Source: Gemmatimonadota bacterium (GTDB lineage: Bacteria; Latescibacterota; UBA2968; UBA8231). Taken from it: 6,044 nucleotides of DNA. The notes under the pieces were generated by a model, which saw only the letters and a program-made list of their open reading frames with translations, was not told the DNA's origin and ran no database searches. The position numbers and the translations under genes were made by a program. How positions within the stretch are numbered: the stretch's first letter is position 1; every line of letters begins with the position of its first letter. The stretch is taken from assembly GCA_009845645.1 (NCBI GenBank), contig VXZF01000756.1:1-6044 (forward strand), read 5' to 3'. Shown piece after piece: positions 1 to 6,044 of this stretch.

Positions 1-2708
1 GTAAAGGTGAGCAGGACCAAGGTCAGCAAGGTCAATCCGGTGCGCAGCTTGCGCCGACGCATATTGGAAATGCCGAGCATAAAGGCCGCATAGCTGGCGC
101 TGGCGCGGCTGATATCGGTCTCGTGGACGTGGGCTTCCTGCGCCTGATATGCCTTCATATAGCGGTTGAAGCGGGTGCTAATCATCGATAGGACAAACGC
201 CGCCATCGCCATGATCGCAAAGGCCAGCAAGATCACCAGTGGATGGGCGATGGCAAAGGCCGGGTGAACCTGGGAGATGGCGATCCAGATCAAAACCAAT
301 AACCCCCCAAACCCCGCTAGCTGCCAGCGAATATCGGCTGCCGCAAACAGCAACCGCTCCCCCAGAAAGGCTGTCGGGATGACCAAGGCGAGAAAAAACA
401 CCATCCCGCTGATGACGTCGTTGAGCGTCTGTAGCACTTCTGGGTACGCACGGGACGTCACCCCCAGCGCGGCCCGGACGTGCTCGACATAGCGCTCCCA
501 ATCCTTGGCCTCTTCGGCCTGTCGCGCCTTTTCGATCAGGCTTTTGCCGCGCTGGTGCAACCGGGCTAGGCGTTGATTTTCAATGGCGTGCTCGCGCAAG
601 GTACGCAGCCGCGCCTCATTGAGCTGCCACATGTCCTCAACGGCCAGCATCCCAGTGCGGATTAGCGATTCCTTTCTGAGCACGTAGCCCCGTCCTCGCG
701 CCTGTTCCTCATCTTCGTTTCCCTCGCTGTTGAGCAAGAGCAGGCGGTTGGCGACGAGCATCTTGATGCCATCGTCCTCGTCGGCGTCCTGCGGTCCAAA
801 GACCACGCCGACGGCCTCGCCTTCGTCAATTCCCCGCGCCAACCCAAACTGCCGAGGTGCCACCCCGCTGCGGTTGACGATCTTGATATCTCCAAACGAC
901 CGGAGATAGCGCGGGTCAATCATGCTGTAGAAGGACCGCGAAATAGTGGGAAAAACGACGATGATCTTTTCATTGGTATTCCAGCGAATCTTGCTATTGA
1001 TCATCCACCCATTGACTGGCTTACCACTGAACTGCTGCGCCCTTTCCGAAAGGTCGGGTGCGAACGCGATCTCCCCAGTCTCAGGCTTGACTTGATAGGC
1101 CGCCACTGGATAGCCTCCAGTCCGCAAGCCGGCGATATCGGCGACGCCTTGGCCGTCCGTGAGGTGGTACTGTGCCCAGCGCACGCCTTTGTGCGATTTG
1201 AACCAAGGATCCACTACTACAATGGCATCGGCAATCGGGCGGTCCGGTACTGTGCTCCGACGCGGGAACGAGCGGACCTTGACCCGCAGGGAGCGCAATT
1301 TGTCCTTGAGGACGGGACCAAAGTCCTCAAGATCGGCAAATAGGGCCTCGTCGTTTACGGCCCGCGCTAGCATAGCGTTGAGCAGGCGGCTTTGGCGGGA
1401 CAGATTTTCGATATTCATCCGCTCAGGCGTATCGAGTGGGGTATCGACTATATAGCGAGCATCGTTGACGGTCACAAACGACAGCGAGATGATTCCAGCG
1501 GTCAGCGCCTGCACCCCACTGACCGAAACCCCGCCCGGCACAAAAGTTGACCAGTCCATGCCGCGAATCGGGCTGATTCCATTGGCCAGCGGCCGTTCCT
1601 GCTCCAAGCCCAACCGAGCGGACTCCTCCTCGGCATAGGCCGTAAAACGCCGTCCAAAAGGCACGAAGAACCGCTTGAGATCGTAGCTAAAGGTATTGTT
1701 CCAAATCCCCAGCCCATCGGACTGACTCGTCAGGTCAATGCAGATGAAGAGCTTGGGCTTGAGCGGCTCTTCCATCCGCTCGGCGTAGTAGGGATGGCGG
1801 CGGGCGTGGCGTTCGAGGAAGTGGACAATCCCCTGCTGAGCTTGGAAATGCGCACCCGTGGCCACTAGCACAACTGGCCGGCGCGGAGGGTGACGCACTA
1901 GGTGCTCGGCCAGCGCCAGCAATGCCGCAATGCCGCTGGTCGCTTCGGCCGCCGGAGCCAAGGCGGGAACCACCGACATGCCGTCGTAGTAGCTTTCGAT
2001 GACAATGGTCTCGTCGGCCAGCGCTGGGTCGGTGCCGGGGAGCCGACCCCAGATATTCCAAGCCGTCTCGCGCTGCCAGTCCATCCGCCCCTTGAGCACT
2101 ACGGCAGTCGGCTGCTTAAGCAACCGCTCTTTGAGCTGTAATCCGGCGGCTCTTTCAATCCAAAAGCGCGGGATGTCCAGCGGCGCAGTGGAGTACTTGG
2201 CTGTAGCTTGATTACGCGTGGTCTCCTCTGGCTCTATGAAGACAATGGCGCGCGCACCCAGCGAAGCGGCCTGCAACCAGCGGCTCCAGCTATTGAACTC
2301 CATCAGCACCACCCGGCCGTCGAGTTCAAAGCCTGCGAAATCCTCCCACTCGCCGTCGCCGCCGTAGATCATCTCGCCCGCGTACTCGGGCAGGGTCGAG
2401 GTGCGGACCAAGTTGGGCCACAGGCCATAGAGTACGTAGCGCTCCCCGCTCTCTGTGAGGAGCAACTCCCCCCCTTGATCGATGGGCACGGTGACTTTAA
2501 AGGATTCGCGAGTCAGATCGGGCAAGCCAATCTCGCGCAGGCGCTGCTCGACGTAATCCGCGGCGGCCGCTGACCCAGGATAACCGCTGACCCTAGAGCC
2601 GAGCGATGACAGATAAGCGACGGTTGGGCGCACGCCGTCCTCGCGCGCCCAACCGCTATTAGCGGTCAGCGCGAGAACGCAGAGGATGTAGTAAGCCGAG
2701 TGTTTCAT
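1..2708 (-). CDS. M28-peptidase-like / FtsX-type ABC permease fusion protein (3' end outside window)
   Basis: The frame is open for 902 codons and runs off the left edge. The ATG at 2708 overlaps the upstream stop codon, and a signal peptide follows directly (hydrophobic residues 5-16, likely cleavage after GWA, residue 21). Residues 31-61 match the M28 N-terminal pattern (SLGSRVSGYPGS, then a helix ending REIGL). Residues about 95-205 resemble a PA insert. Residues 231-450 form the M28-like core (YYDG, ATSGIAALLALAEHL, ICIDLTS, DTPLDTPERMN). Residues about 480-545 look like a carboxypeptidase-regulatory-type beta sandwich, and residues 692-745 are charged and helical. Membrane segments lie near 764-786, 796-815 and 820-843. 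From residue 867 the sequence has the FtsX/MacB opening (GISNMRRRKLRTGLTLLTLV). Canonical M28 ligands are mostly replaced, so peptidase activity is doubtful. It probably acts at the cytoplasmic membrane with an ATPase encoded elsewhere. Fold and fusion are well supported; function is not known. Confidence 0.88.
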   Translation of the reverse strand, partial: MKHSAYYILCVLALTANSGWAREDGVRPTVAYLSSLGSRVSGYPGSAAAADYVEQRLREIGLPDLTRESFKVTVPIDQGGELLLTESGERYVLYGLWPNLVRTSTLPEYAGEMIYGGDGEWEDFAGFELDGRVVLMEFNSWSRWLQAASLGARAIVFIEPEETTRNQATAKYSTAPLDIPRFWIERAAGLQLKERLLKQPTAVVLKGRMDWQRETAWNIWGRLPGTDPALADETIVIESYYDGMSVVPALAPAAEATSGIAALLALAEHLVRHPPRRPVVLVATGAHFQAQQGIVHFLERHARRHPYYAERMEEPLKPKLFICIDLTSQSDGLGIWNNTFSYDLKRFFVPFGRRFTAYAEEESARLGLEQERPLANGISPIRGMDWSTFVPGGVSVSGVQALTAGIISLSFVTVNDARYIVDTPLDTPERMNIENLSRQSRLLNAMLARAVNDEALFADLEDFGPVLKDKLRSLRVKVRSFPRRSTVPDRPIADAIVVVDPWFKSHKGVRWAQYHLTDGQGVADIAGLRTGGYPVAAYQVKPETGEIAFAPDLSERAQQFSGKPVNGWMINSKIRWNTNEKIIVVFPTISRSFYSMIDPRYLRSFGDIKIVNRSGVAPRQFGLARGIDEGEAVGVVFGPQDADEDDGIKMLVANRLLLLNSEGNEDEEQARGRGYVLRKESLIRTGMLAVEDMWQLNEARLRTLREHAIENQRLARLHQRGKSLIEKARQAEEAKDWERYVEHVRAALGVTSRAYPEVLQTLNDVISGMVFFLALVIPTAFLGERLLFAAADIRWQLAGFGGLLVLIWIAISQVHPAFAIAHPLVILLAFAIMAMAAFVLSMISTRFNRYMKAYQAQEAHVHETDISRASASYAAFMLGISNMRRRKLRTGLTLLTLVLLTF
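2705..2708 (-). other. ATGA stop/start overlap (translational coupling)
   Basis: The transporter's TGA stop (2707-2705) and the fusion protein's ATG start (2708-2706) share bases as ATGA on the minus strand. The nearest purine-rich stretch upstream (GGGG at 2729-2726) is about 17 nt from the ATG, too far to be a good ribosome-binding site. Reinitiation by ribosomes ending the transporter is therefore the likely way the second gene is translated. This ties the stoichiometry of the two membrane proteins together and also supports the chosen start. Confidence 0.85.
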
Positions 2709-4885
2709 GCCCAAAAAAGGGAGTTCCCCACTTTGCCGGTGAAGTAATCTATGACCAACCACAAGCCATTGCACGAAACCTGCCCGCAGATCAGCCCCAA
2801 AAAAAACATCTGACTGCGGCGATACAAGGCCACCCCGCCAAAGCGCATGATCAGCTTCTTGATAAACCAAGCCAAGAATACGCTAAACCACACGTAGTTG
2901 AGCATGCCGTTGGCCCCAATGGGAAAGCCGATGGGATGCACCGGCCACCACGGCAGGCGCTGGCGCGCCCACATCATCGCCCCCATCACCAGCGCACCGC
3001 CGGACAAAAACCCCAGCCCCGGCCAATGTATGCCCGCCGGCTCTATGTTGCGGAGCGCATTGTTGTACGCGGTTTCGGGCGCGCCTTTAAAAAACCAACT
3101 ATTGAGGTTCACTCCGCCGTGCTGATAGGCCATGTGGAAAATCATCCAAAACGCACCGAGGGCACCGATGAAGAGCGCGAGAATAATAGCCCAAAACACC
3201 AGCCGCCGCAGCCTCGGCTCCATCTCCTCGATTAGCTTGAGGGCGTTGGTGCAGGTAGCCATGACGAACACCCGCACATCCGCGCCCCACATATAGGCCA
3301 ACGACAAGTTCCACACCCCAGTCCGCGTCACCAAGTCGGTCCCCAATCCCAAAATTACCAAGTCGGGTGCCGTCATCGGGGCGCGCACGGCCGCTAGACC
3401 GGCTTCGGCGACGATTCGCGTCACGCCGAGAAAGATGAGCAAGGCCAAGACGACAAAAACAAACGCTACCCACAGCGGCGTCCCCATAACCCACAGCCAG
3501 CACGACATGACCAAGATCCCACCCACTGCGCCGAAAAAAGACCAGCGATAGGACATGATCTCATCCCCATCTTCCACTTCTGGTGCCAAGCCGAGGGCCT
3601 TTTTACACACATTGCCAAAGTGCTCCCTACCCACCCACAAGCCAACCGCAACCATTGCCAGCAAGGCTCCGACCCCTTGGTAGGCCATCAAGGGAAAGTC
3701 GGCCACGCCGAAGGTGACCTTCTGCTCGGACGTCACGCCAGCGACCGCGAAGAACTCCTTTTCAAACTTGGCCAATAGGTGAAAGAACCAGATACCAGCC
3801 GCGATATTGGCATTGATGAAGTACGAAAAGCCGACTATGGCGAAGCTGACGGTCAGTTGCAAGGTTTGCTTGCCCACTAAGAATATCGACGAACTCAGGG
3901 AGAAGACCGGAAAAGCCGGGTCGTAGCGATGCAGGGCCTTCAAGCTGCCAAAAAAAATCGGCAACATAAAACCGGCCCACATGGCCGGCTGACGAAAAAA
4001 GGTATTGATCTTAAACCCGCGTTCCTCTCCCCGCACCATCGCCAGTCCCACCTGTGTGATCGGATAGGGCAACCGCTCGCGCTCCATCCACTGTCGGCGG
4101 ATGATAACCGCGATCGACACCATAGTTACGTATAGTGCCAAGAGAAAAACTGCCCACCAGCACAAAGGCTCTACCCACGCTGCATAGGGAATCGCCTCCC
4201 CGGGTGCCAACCCTTCGTAAAAGGTCTTGCTGTCGCTCCCGTCGTTGACTAGGACTTCTCGCGCGGAAAAATGGGGAAAGAGCATTTCCTGCCACTTGTT
4301 TTCCGGCGAGGCAAAGTAAAACACCGCCGTGATCATCGGCAGGATTTGTTCGCTCAGGCCCATAGTACAAAGAGCCGAGACGATCAACAGCATGACGTAC
4401 ACGAGAATCAACTCGGCCCGGTTGAGGACCAAACTCCGCCCCCAAGAGACCAATACTATATTGAGCAGGGATGAGGCGACGATGAAGGTGGCAAAGAAAA
4501 AACCCGGAGCAAAAGGATCGAGAGGAGCCACCCAGCCATAGTAGAAGCCATAGAGCGCACACGAGACCAAGGCCCAAACCACCGCGCCTGACGGGCTAGC
4601 GGCGATCTTGAACAGCACATTGAGCAGCCCAATGAGGACGAGAAACAAAAAAATGGCCCCCGGTGTGCTGAAGTCCAAGGCCATGTAGGAGCCGCGGATG
4701 ATCATGTTGCCGTACGGAGCGCCGACGGCAAGAAAAAAGCTGAGGAACGCTCCCACCCAAAACGCACGCATGGTTAGCTGCTGGGTACCGGGCGGCGCCA
4801 GAAGGGCTTGGTCGCGCCCGGCGAGGTGGTCTAGGTAGTGAGTCGGCAAGCGTCTTAGCAAGTAGAGCCCCCTACTGTATCGCAA
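2705..4885 (-). CDS. DUF6785/DUF6784-family OPT-like integral membrane transporter
   Basis: This 726-residue protein has roughly 14-16 hydrophobic segments, for example 41-58, 75-97, 127-149, 156-176, 239-263, 342-370, 446-487, 561-585, 659-679 and 690-715. It carries the motifs I associate with the DUF6785 family: LNRAELILVYVML (154-166), FASPENKW (191-198), FYEG (222-225), RRQWMERERLPYPITQVGLA (263-282), RIVAEAGLAAVRAP (490-503), and a C-terminal block HPIGFPIGANG followed by a lysine-bearing helix and FGG (650-684). The family is distantly related to oligopeptide transporters; its substrate is not established, and peptide uptake is only inferred. The start is uncertain. The TTG at 4885 gives the longest form, with a stop codon (4907-4909) eight codons upstream. 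The ATG at 4771 (residue 39) would start just before the first helix, and neither has a clear Shine-Dalgarno. The gene is the first in a two-gene operon, overlapping the next by 4 bp. Confidence 0.93.
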   Translation of the reverse strand: MRYSRGLYLLRRLPTHYLDHLAGRDQALLAPPGTQQLTMRAFWVGAFLSFFLAVGAPYGNMIIRGSYMALDFSTPGAIFLFLVLIGLLNVLFKIAASPSGAVVWALVSCALYGFYYGWVAPLDPFAPGFFFATFIVASSLLNIVLVSWGRSLVLNRAELILVYVMLLIVSALCTMGLSEQILPMITAVFYFASPENKWQEMLFPHFSAREVLVNDGSDSKTFYEGLAPGEAIPYAAWVEPLCWWAVFLLALYVTMVSIAVIIRRQWMERERLPYPITQVGLAMVRGEERGFKINTFFRQPAMWAGFMLPIFFGSLKALHRYDPAFPVFSLSSSIFLVGKQTLQLTVSFAIVGFSYFINANIAAGIWFFHLLAKFEKEFFAVAGVTSEQKVTFGVADFPLMAYQGVGALLAMVAVGLWVGREHFGNVCKKALGLAPEVEDGDEIMSYRWSFFGAVGGILVMSCWLWVMGTPLWVAFVFVVLALLIFLGVTRIVAEAGLAAVRAPMTAPDLVILGLGTDLVTRTGVWNLSLAYMWGADVRVFVMATCTNALKLIEEMEPRLRRLVFWAIILALFIGALGAFWMIFHMAYQHGGVNLNSWFFKGAPETAYNNALRNIEPAGIHWPGLGFLSGGALVMGAMMWARQRLPWWPVHPIGFPIGANGMLNYVWFSVFLAWFIKKLIMRFGGVALYRRSQMFFLGLICGQVSCNGLWLVIDYFTGKVGNSLFWA

Positions 4886-4890
4886 TAGCC

Positions 4891-4899
4891 TGTTATAAT
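4891..4899 (+). promoter_or_regulatory. Extended -10 promoter for the M42 peptidase gene
   Basis: TGTTATAAT is a perfect extended -10 (TGn followed by TATAAT). No good -35 is visible 17 bp upstream, which fits extended -10 promoters that depend less on that element. Initiation near 4906 would give a leader of about 60 nt before the ATG at 4967. It overlaps almost base for base the leftward -10 on the other strand. Confidence 0.5.
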
Positions 4900-4923
4900 A
4901 AGCAGCTTAACCGATTGGGACAA
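4895..4923 (-). promoter_or_regulatory. Candidate sigma70-type promoter for the transporter-fusion operon
   Basis: Read on the minus strand, TTGTCC (4923-4918) and TATTAT (4900-4895) are separated by 17 bp, matching a sigma70-type -35/-10 arrangement at 4/6 and 5/6 positions. Transcription would begin near 4887-4889. That leaves only a few bases before the TTG at 4885, so a transcript from here would be leaderless for that start or would use the ATG at 4771. Identified by eye only. Confidence 0.45.
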
Positions 4924-4947
4924 CGAGAGTTGACGGCATTCGCATTT

Positions 4948-4952
4948 AGGGG
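4948..4952 (+). promoter_or_regulatory. Weak Shine-Dalgarno-like AGGGG before the M42 gene
   Basis: AGGGG lies 14 nt upstream of the ATG at 4967, with a T-rich spacer (CTTTTTCTTTTTGT). This spacing is longer than usual. It is the only purine-rich site near the start. The ATG is still favoured because the protein then begins at the expected distance before the first conserved metallopeptidase motif. Confidence 0.35.
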
Positions 4953-4966
4953 CTTTTTCTTTTTGT

Positions 4967-6044
4967 ATGGAACTTGACTTTCTCCATATCGCCAAGCCGC
5001 TCATCAGCGCCCCCACAGCCCCTTTCCACGAACATTTTGCCTTCGGCATCGCGCGCGCATTTGCAGCCGCGCGGCCTCCAATCCAAGTGCTCCACGACCG
5101 CTGTGGCAACAGCTTGCTGCTCTACGACGGCGGGGGGCAACAGGAAGAGGACGAATTCATCGTCTTAACTGCCCATCTCGACCACCCCGGCTTAGTGTGG
5201 AGGACCTCACAGGGGTCAGGCCACGCGCTATTCGAGATACTCGGTGGCGTCGAGTTGGAAAAGGCGCTAGCGACGGGCGTGCGCCTATTCGACCTGAATC
5301 GCCCGGCTACCCAGCGCGGAATCCCCGGGACCATCGTCCGCACTGTGGAAGCAGAAGGAACGCACTATCCCCTAGTTGAAGTAGCCACAGCACGCGACAA
5401 TCTCCAAGGACCGGGGACCTTTGCGATGTGGAATTTGCCAGCCTTTCGGGTGCGGGGTCGGCGCTTGAGCGGACGGGCGATCGACGATTTGGCCGGCGCG
5501 GCCGTGGCGTTGTGCGTCTTGGATGCCTTGGTTCGACAGCAAACCCCGGTCCGCCTCGGCGTCTTGCTCACGCGTGCGGAGGAGGTGGGTTTCGTCGGTA
5601 TGCTCGCCGCGCTGGAGACTGGGTTCTTGCCGCGACGTGCGCTCTACATCAACATTGAGTGTTCTAGTGTGGCGGCTGGGGCGGTGCTCGGCGCGGGGCC
5701 GATCTTGCGGGTGGGCGACCGGCTCTGGGTGTTCGACCCAGACATCAGCGGCGGGATGGCTGCACTAGCTGACGGATTGGCCTCCCAACAGCCTACTTTC
5801 CGCTATCAACGCAAGCTGATGGACAGCGGTGCTTGCGAAGCCACTCCGCTTATGCAGGCCGATTACCGTACGGGCGCAGTAGCCCTACCTCTCGGCAACT
5901 ATCACAACGCAGGGCCGGGCGCACAATTAGCCCCAGAGTACATCCACCTCGACGATGCCAACGGACTGGTGCGCCTCCTCGTCCACGTAGCCCAGCGCGG
6001 CATTGGCACGGGGCTAGCGCATTCGGCCGCCGCGCTCGACTCCA
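4967..6044 (+). CDS. M42-family (clan MH) metallo-aminopeptidase, C-terminus cut by window edge
   Basis: 359 codons are visible; M42 enzymes usually have about 340-370 residues, so little is likely missing. There is no signal peptide, so a cytosolic enzyme trimming N-terminal residues from peptides is expected. The expected two-metal site is present in order: His70 and Asp72 in TAHLDHPG, Asp173-Asp174 in RAIDDLAG, the catalytic pair Glu205-Glu206 in TRAEEVGFVG, an acidic residue Glu231 in NIECSS (often Asp in M42), and His313 in PLGNYHN. MDSGAC (285-290) corresponds to the M42 'tDag' region. The stretch between His70 and Asp173 (about 80-165) fits the inserted beta domain that M42 proteins use for assembling large oligomers. 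The gene is transcribed divergently from the transporter operon across an 81 bp gap. Assignment to M42 rather than another clan MH family is by motif spacing and is fairly secure; the substrate is unknown. Confidence 0.87.
   Translation, partial: MELDFLHIAKPLISAPTAPFHEHFAFGIARAFAAARPPIQVLHDRCGNSLLLYDGGGQQEEDEFIVLTAHLDHPGLVWRTSQGSGHALFEILGGVELEKALATGVRLFDLNRPATQRGIPGTIVRTVEAEGTHYPLVEVATARDNLQGPGTFAMWNLPAFRVRGRRLSGRAIDDLAGAAVALCVLDALVRQQTPVRLGVLLTRAEEVGFVGMLAALETGFLPRRALYINIECSSVAAGAVLGAGPILRVGDRLWVFDPDISGGMAALADGLASQQPTFRYQRKLMDSGACEATPLMQADYRTGAVALPLGNYHNAGPGAQLAPEYIHLDDANGLVRLLVHVAQRGIGTGLAHSAAALDS

Noticed and set aside
1..2700. Apparent lack of any long complete open frame in the left part, suggesting a non-coding or decayed region.
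   Set aside because: Direct translation of the minus strand from 2708 gives 902 codons without a stop. The gene is intact and simply lacks its stop codon because it leaves the window.
2711..2716. A run of six T on the minus strand just before the transporter stop, which could allow a -1 slip into the fusion gene's frame.
   Set aside because: The codons (CTT TTT TGG) do not form a standard slippery heptamer and no downstream structure is evident. The downstream gene has its own start and signal peptide, and ATGA coupling explains the arrangement.
4011..4577. A 188-codon minus-strand open frame inside the transporter gene.
   Set aside because: It overlaps the transporter frame completely on the same strand, while the transporter frame carries conserved family motifs throughout. 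It shows no recognisable domain of its own.
4866..4954. Imperfect inverted repeat AGCCCCCTA (4866-4874) and TAGGGGCT (4947-4954) flanking the divergent promoters.
   Set aside because: It is only eight bases with an extra C in one arm. The arms are over 70 bp apart and one lies inside the coding frame; this is within chance expectation.
4949..4964. GC bases followed by T-rich sequence resembling a terminator.
   Set aside because: There is no stem before the T run, and it sits in the leader of the divergent gene, where no transcript is expected to end.

Overview
The window holds three protein-coding genes and one short divergent control region. No rRNA, tRNA, CRISPR array, insertion sequence or tandem repeat was seen. 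The DNA is moderately GC-rich and compactly packed. The gene types suggest an uncultured bacterium of the Poribacteria / Latescibacterota / Planctomycetes-like kind: a DUF6785-type OPT-like transporter, and a secreted M28-like domain fused to an FtsX-type permease. That assignment is an inference from the protein families, with no rRNA or marker gene to confirm it.

Layout. From 2708 down to 1 (minus strand) runs one uninterrupted reading frame of 902 codons that leaves the window at its left edge. It encodes a signal peptide, a PA-like/M28-peptidase-like extracytoplasmic part, a small beta-sandwich-like domain, a charged helical stretch, three membrane helices, and then the start of an FtsX/MacB-type ABC permease. 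From 4885 to 2705 (minus strand) lies a 726-residue polytopic membrane protein of the DUF6785/DUF6784 family, related to oligopeptide transporters. Its stop codon overlaps the start of the fusion gene as ATGA, so the two are almost certainly one translationally coupled operon. From 4967 to the right edge (plus strand) lies a nearly complete M42-type metallo-aminopeptidase gene.

The 81 bp between the divergent genes (4886-4966) carries overlapping opposite-strand promoter candidates that share nearly the same -10 bases. One is a perfect extended -10 (TGTTATAAT) facing right. The other, TTGTCC-17-TATTAT, faces left.

How the genes may work together. A peptide-transporter-like membrane protein, an envelope-anchored peptidase-fold/ABC permease fusion and a cytosolic aminopeptidase suggest peptide handling at the cell envelope, but this is inference. 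The most notable point is that the M28-like domain has lost four of the five canonical metal ligands, including the catalytic glutamate pair. The divergently transcribed M42 enzyme of the same clan keeps a full set. The fusion protein therefore looks like a peptidase-fold sensor or binding module built onto an ABC permease rather than an ordinary peptidase.
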